Part shown: piece after piece, positions 59,077 through 64,000 of the stretch | Position numbering within the stretch: position 1 is the first letter of the stretch | Layout: each line of letters begins with the position of its first letter | Source of the DNA: Punctularia strigosozonata HHB-11173 SS5 | Lineage: Eukaryota; Basidiomycota; Agaricomycetes; Corticiales; Punctulariaceae | Direction: 5' to 3' | Assembly (NCBI RefSeq): GCF_000264995.1 | Contig: NW_006767442.1 | Span: forward strand, 12,246-76,245 | DNA length: 64,000 bases | Program-made: the position numbers and the translations under genes | Notes under the pieces: generated by a model | The model's input: only the letters and a program-made list of their open reading frames with translations | What the model was told of the DNA's origin: nothing | Database searches by the model: none

Positions 59077-60833
59077 TCAGTTAGTCTCCGATGTCCCGTG
59101 CGGCGAATCAGCAACCCAAACACCATTGTTGCCGGTGTCGTACACGCTGTAGAACCGTTCCGACCAAGCGAATCCATTGACGAAATCCAGTCCCTTCCCC
59201 GATGGTGCCCCGATGTCGTTGATCATGAGGTAAACATAGCCCTTCTGGCCGCCCTACGAACGGTGCGCGTGAGCCACTGATCCATACCACCTGGGAAGAC
59301 TCACGATGTATGCATTCATAGTTCGAGGCCACACTTGGCCGTTCGGACTGAGAGTGTACGTCCGCGTTCCCAAGGCGAACTTGAGAGGTTTCAGCGATTT
59401 GAACTGATCGTTGCGTATCCGCAGAAATCCGGTATCCCTGTCTATGGCACCTTTGACAGCAAGCTTGTATTTCTGGAATGCGTCTGCGAGAGGTCCAATC
59501 ATCGGAATGGGACTACGGAGCGAGCCTCGCACGAACGTACCACTGGGGAGGTAGATCAACGTGGTTCCAGTGTCGAGAATCCCTGCCGTCTGTGGCATGA
59601 TGACTGTTCCGTCGTAAACTATTTGCTGATCGACGCCCCAAAACTGGTTGGCGGGCTTGGTCTTGGTCACAGGCACCCAGCTGAGTTTTCCGATGAAACG
59701 AGTGCGGTCATAACCTCCGAAGGTTAAAGCGCCGTTTGGGGTGCTGTATGCCGCCTGAGCCTGGTATTCGCCACTGTCGTCTTCGGCGCCCTCGTCTCCT
59801 TGAAGAGCGCCGTTTAAGCTCGGAACTTGGGTCGTCGCGGCCGCTCGTTGATGAACCCGTCCCATAGTTGTCTCTCCTCCGCGTTGGTCCGTGTGGACGC
59901 CATAAGGGGCGAACGCGACACCGACCGCAGGCCAGGCTATCGCATGGTCTCCGTAGAGCGTGTCAACCACGGTTGGTACCATAGCGGTGTTGTCGACCGT
60001 GCCTTGCGCCAGCGTTCTTGGTCCAAGGCCTAGGACACCATCGATTCCAGCCTCGGCGAACCCAGACGCTTTCTTGGCGCCGCCGATTGGCTGCTGCCGC
60101 ATCTTGAGCGCATTGGTGATAGTAACAGCGTCGATATCTGAAACAGATCGATGACATTAGTGGCCGTATAAGAAACATGCTTTGGATTATATCAACGCAC
60201 ACTGTTCACCCGAAAAGGATCCCGAGCCGTATTTCACTGCAACATGGTTGCCGGTGTCACGGCTTGTTCGAGTTCTCTTGTACGTGGATCGCGCACCGAC
60301 CCATATATTAGCCGAGCCAGTGTCGATGAGCAAGTCATACGTGCTTGGAGGGTTTCCGACATTAACTTGCATGGTGTATGTGAACTTGGACGATGCATTA
60401 GCATTATGTCCGGGGAGGCGCGAAAAAAAAAAACCCCCCGATTAGGACTCACCAGGCGATTAATAGCGCCATACGCTCCATGAGCTCCCTTGGAGGCACG
60501 CGCGCGGAGACGGTCGCCTTCGTGAGCGTCCTGTTGACATTCGTCGAGCGCCTGGCCTCCCAATAAGCAACTGCCCCTCCGCTGGGTTAGTTCGACTCTC
60601 GAAGCGAGTGCACCAAGGTCGATGCCGCTCTCTCCGGACGACTGCGCCATGATGTCTTCCGCATGTTGCATCAGCTGGCGAATTCGTTCTCGATCGGCGT
60701 CAACGATCCTTGCGGGCCCTGTGACGTTGAACTTGGAAGCAAAGACTGCATCCGGCGTGTCCGTGTCCGTGGCGTCGCCAGGAACAATAGCCCAAGAAGT
60801 CAACAGGAGAGGAATGAGGAGCTTGTGATGCAT
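59077..60833 (-). CDS. secreted pepsin-like aspartic protease (A1 family, polyporopepsin type)
   Basis: Starts at 60833 with a signal peptide (MHHKLLIPLLLTSWAIVPG) and stops at 59077-59079. A propeptide with a run of charged residues precedes the catalytic domain. The first active-site loop is YDLLIDTGSANIWVG, the flap is VAVKYGSGSFSGEQ and the second active-site loop is AGILDTGTTLIYLP, all intact. The end matches the family (VWVADSPHGTSETN after YDTGNNGVWVA). Such enzymes are secreted and cleave proteins at acid pH. A block after THTDQRGG carries extra polar residues (ALQGDEGAEDDSGEYQ), a surface insert. Intron 1 contains a run of twelve T and six G on the coding strand, so its acceptor is somewhat uncertain. 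Roughly 500 residues including the propeptide. Confidence 0.88.
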
Positions 60834-61894
60834 GATCGCGACTCTCTAGGTGCTGTATACCCGGCGTCGGTAGTGATGTGAGTAGTCTGTGCCGACAACG
60901 AGAGACCGCGGACAAGCATATTCTTATGGCTCGGACTTGCAGATCTGGGGAGATTGTGATTGACAGGATATTGGATGGCAGAGACACGGTTGAAACGTTG
61001 ATGACAATGACGGGTCGACCCGAGGCTTATGTAGCACGTGTTCAGGGTCTACCGCATTGCAGGGCAAACAGACAGTACATAGTATTCATACCACGACACC
61101 CGGGCGCACAGGTCCCGTTCGTTATGAACACGACAGACTTCGATATAGGCCTATCACCATGTGATCACATATTGCCCGCCGCTGCCGCCGTCGCCGTTCC
61201 TACCGCGGAATGTCATCCGATTACCATGCTCTTCGGGAACATCATAGATCACTGTCATACTAAGCCGGTTCAAGCAATCTGCGCGGATGATGTGGATGCC
61301 ATGGAAGATGGTGCGAGGGACTTGATCCTGCGACAAGAGTAGCATCAGCCCAGGTCATAGCTACATGAGCAAAATGCAAGTTACCTCGACAAGTTGGACA
61401 ATCTTAACGACTGTCCAGACGCGGTAGCTCCACTGAGCGTCGATTTACCATGAGGACTCCGTCGCGTGTGTTTAGTGCCTCTGAGGAAGGCAGGATGTGT
61501 CCTGTTCAACGTCATAATGGATCGACGTCGCCACTTGCGATGAACACTGGAGACGTAACCTTCATCAAGCAGACAGACTCCAATGTCAACGAACTTACAC
61601 ATCGAGCGGACATCTAGCGCCATGATAGACCATCTGCTCGTAGACTCTGCAGGCGGAGCCCGTTCTGTCGTGGAAGTGAAGTCAGTTATTCACTCCAGCC
61701 AGCCCGCAAGTACGCCCCTTACATGATTATCACTAAATGTCTGGTTAGCGTGTATGAACACGATAGGCATGGACGAAGTCGCTCACTAGAGATCCACATT
61801 GCACTCTGGCATTACTTGATTATGACCGATATCGAGATATAACGCATGAATAGTACGTACCTTGTATTGATCTGTTGGAAGGGAATCATGAGCT
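60834..61894. other. 1.1 kb region without a confident gene
   Basis: It holds the protease promoter. A plus-strand frame at 60878-61342 and minus-strand frames at 61154-61345 and 61381-61623 are open but show no domain or clear splice partners. Confidence 0.4.
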
Positions 61895-62890
61895 TTATGG
61901 CGATTTCATTTCACGAATGTCACAATCCTCACCGTGACCTTTAACGTCAACCACCATTGCCACCACGCTACTCACAGTAGCCAGCAGAAAATAGGGGATT
62001 GATCGGTTTCTGGCCATCTGGAAGAAATATGCAAGTGTTTCCCAGTATGCCTCATGCGGTTCACGAGCAGGCACATCCACACTTGACGGATCCTCGTTCA
62101 CGGATTCCAAATGGGACTCTGGCATAGCCGTGGCATTGGGCGGGATCTGGCGCCATATACCCCCTATGGCAAGGGCTGTCTGCGCGAAGAAAAAGAAGGT
62201 GACTACATACACCTGTGGCATCAATCCTTCATCCATAGCCGGAAACAAAGACTCACGGTAGACCAGCATGACAGTGACAACATGTCTATCAGAGAATCTT
62301 CCGCGGACAAGAAACATTCCTGAGAGGTACACGGACAATCAGCACACGACCGTGGGCTCGTCAAACGATCTAACCTCTAAATAGTATTCCCCAAAATGCA
62401 AGCTCTATGACAATCGAAACGGCATTAACCCTTCGATGACCCCAAATGGAGCACCTGAAGGGATTGTCAGTCAGCCGTCAACTCTAGCGGGAGAGATGTG
62501 CTTGCATTTGCGAGGCGAACAGAGAGCTCGATATTCCCCAGGATATAGACGCAGCGATCTCAGCCGCATAAGTTAAGTTCTGTGACCATGAGACATGCGA
62601 TGAAAGATGCAGAAGCTGACATGCTCACCGGGAGTTGGACGAGAGCCGCCGAGTCGATCACCCCGACGAGAGTTACGATCGAAAGGACGGTAGCACATCG
62701 AGAGGCGATGTACATAATAGTACCATAGCGACATCCGCGTGAGTTGAGTGCGAGGTCCAGAAGGAACGAAGGCGATCGAGCAAGTTCCCATCTGGCGCTA
62801 GCATCAGATGGTCGAAATCATAGCACCAATGATGGAGTGACGGACATGTAAAATCCAGAGACGAGATGTATAGCAAAAGAATAGTCATCT
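61895..62890 (-). CDS. putative multi-span fungal membrane protein, exon structure unresolved
   Basis: Several hydrophobic segments occur in order on the minus strand: RYGTIMYIASRCATVLSIVT with LVGVID near 62640-62720, then AFWGILF near 62380, a hydrophilic segment, VYVVTFFFFAQTALAIGG near 62170-62210, and SIPYFLLATVSSVVAMVVDV near 61930-62000. The polar linker PESHLESVNEDPSSVDV lies between the last two. This pattern resembles the uncharacterised multi-helix proteins that are abundant in Agaricomycetes (DUF6533-type), but the fit is by eye only. Splice sites could not all be fixed, the start is unknown and upstream exons may extend to about 63200. Some exons might be decayed. Confidence 0.35.
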
Positions 62891-63487
62891 GAAGACAATC
62901 AGCCAGAGTTCATCTTTGGTTCAACCAGAAGGCGTCGTGTTGCGTACCGCTTGGTAGAGGCCCCGCGTTGGACGTAATTGCACGCACCGCATGCTCCATG
63001 AGACGGCAATAGTACTAGCGGACTGTGGTCGCCCCGTAGTCGGGTGATGGTGGTGGAGTTTCCAACGAGCAAGAATGGAAAGAAAGAACGGAGGTGCATC
63101 GTTGGCCAAATCGACGTAGTACGCGTTCTGGCGAATGCCGTTGTGTCGCCTTCGGTGCCGGCTTCGGTTACTCATGTAGCCCCGGTAATTTAACCTTCGT
63201 TGGCAAGTGACATAATCAACCCCCCCGATTGAATCGGAGATGGAGAGAAACGCGGGCACAATCACAACGGTAATGTTACATAGCACTCTATGAAGACATG
63301 ACCGCTAATCGAATCAGGTCGCGGTTCGTCCGGTTGAACTCGCGATCTGCAGCATCGCCTTCCAGTTCAAACGGTGCTAGGTGCTTAGCTGCCTTGGAAA
63401 ACTGACGGTTGATTACTGTAGTTTTACGACCTTATGTTCGTCCCCTGTCCCCATGGCTTCATCGTCTATCGCAATATATGATTGACG
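62891..63487. other. intergenic or 5' part of the membrane protein gene
   Basis: Between the unresolved membrane protein and the transposon end. Open frames on the minus strand at 62899-63286 are not assignable. Confidence 0.35.
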
Positions 63488-64000
63488 TACTGTGGCGAAA
63501 ATAAGTATTGCCCACCCCCTCCTTGGCAACCTTTGGCAGTTGCTGCTCCTCCAGGGGTGGGCAAAATTTTGAGATTACGTGCATAAATAAAGCTCACAAG
63601 GTGCACATTACAGTAGTATACGCTGTCGTAAGTTTGCTTGGAGTTTTCGCTGACAACAGCTGGGAGCACACGATCACGCTTACATAATGGCCGCGTCGAG
63701 TGTACGCGTTGCGCACTCCTTGAGCAACGAACATCCCACACATTTGCACAATCCACACTGTACATTGTTTCTATCGGTCATATATCACGGCTCCTCATGG
63801 CAAAATACACCACACCCACCACAAAGGCCCGAATTGTCACGAGCATCGAGCTGGGACTGTCTCCAAAGACAGTGGCACGCTTGGTGGGTCGTGACCGGCG
63901 CACAGTCCAACGTGTCTATCAGAAATACCACGTTACACGAGACTTCTATCATATTTCACCGAAACCTGGACGTCCACGAAAGTTTTCGGACCGCGACGCG
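63488..64000 (+). mobile_element. Tc1/mariner DNA transposon, left part, cut by window edge
   Basis: A TA dinucleotide at 63488-63489 is followed by CTGTGGCGAAAATAAG, which looks like a Tc1/mariner terminal sequence after its TA target. Inside, an exact 11-base inverted pair lies at 63508-63518 (TTGCCCACCCC) and 63554-63564 (GGGGTGGGCAA). The transposase starts about 310 bases in, at 63797, and is open to the end of the window. The right terminus and second TA lie outside, so completeness cannot be judged. Confidence 0.65.
63797..64000 (+). CDS. Tc1/mariner-type transposase, N-terminal part
   Basis: From the ATG at 63797 the frame stays open through the window edge for 68 codons. The first about 50 residues form a helix-turn-helix (KARIVTSIELGLSPKTVARL, then VGRDRRTVQRVYQKYH), which in this family binds the terminal inverted repeats. 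It is followed by the GRPR hook (SPKPGRPRKFSDRDA), the conserved linker between the two helix-turn-helix units of Tc1-like transposases. The DDE catalytic domain lies beyond the window. No intron is needed, in contrast to host genes here. Family subgroup (Tc1, pogo/Fot or other) cannot be decided from this part; the GRPRK hook favours Tc1/mariner. Confidence 0.8.
   Translation, partial: MAKYTTPTTKARIVTSIELGLSPKTVARLVGRDRRTVQRVYQKYHVTRDFYHISPKPGRPRKFSDRDA

Noticed and set aside
63292-63400. Segment with GGTTCGTCCGGTTGAACTCG checked as a tRNA gene
   Set aside because: No cloverleaf with acceptor, D and anticodon stems could be drawn.

Overview
The window looks like nuclear DNA of a basidiomycete fungus (Agaricomycetes type). 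Genes are dense and on both strands. They are broken by many introns of about 47-60 bases with GTRNGT donors, CTRAY-like branch sites and YAG acceptors. Fungal families such as GH16 glucanase, polyporopepsin-like protease, OPT transporter, Ypd1 and a TRI5-like terpene synthase are recognisable. No rRNA, tRNA, CRISPR or prokaryotic operon was seen. Coding calls were made by reading translated exons and joining them at splice sites that keep the frame; no database was searched.

Layout. 1-6.2 kb: a small secreted protein with a duplicated last exon, an F-box protein and a Kap121/Pse1-type importin. 6.3-12.5 kb: a class V aminotransferase and two tandem GH16 glucanase-like secreted enzymes. 13.9-19.8 kb: an NTF2-like protein, an acidic low-complexity nuclear protein and an Ala-rich coiled-coil protein. 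19.9-27.7 kb: a sugar transporter, a seven-helix receptor-like protein and a bestrophin-type channel. 28-37.8 kb: a flavin oxidoreductase, a cytochrome P450, a TRI5-like sesquiterpene synthase and a C2H2 zinc-finger regulator. 37.8-45.8 kb: a gene-poor stretch. 45.8-51.5 kb: the phosphorelay protein Ypd1, a saccharopine-dehydrogenase-like oxidoreductase and a beta-propeller lactonase-like protein. 52.8-60.8 kb: an OPT transporter, a PPxY/CaaX protein and a secreted aspartic protease. 61.9-64 kb: a poorly resolved membrane protein and, at the right edge, the start of a Tc1/mariner DNA transposon.

The most system-like region is 28-37.8 kb. A terpene cyclase and a P450 are divergently transcribed from one 1.1 kb intergenic region with a TATA box on each side. 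They are flanked by an FMN/FAD reductase-like oxidoreductase and a zinc-finger factor. Sequence alone supports a candidate sesquiterpenoid gene cluster; product and co-regulation are inferred. The second notable item is the tiny secreted protein at 1-407, whose last coding exon is present twice with almost only synonymous differences, which suggests an alternative terminal exon kept under selection.
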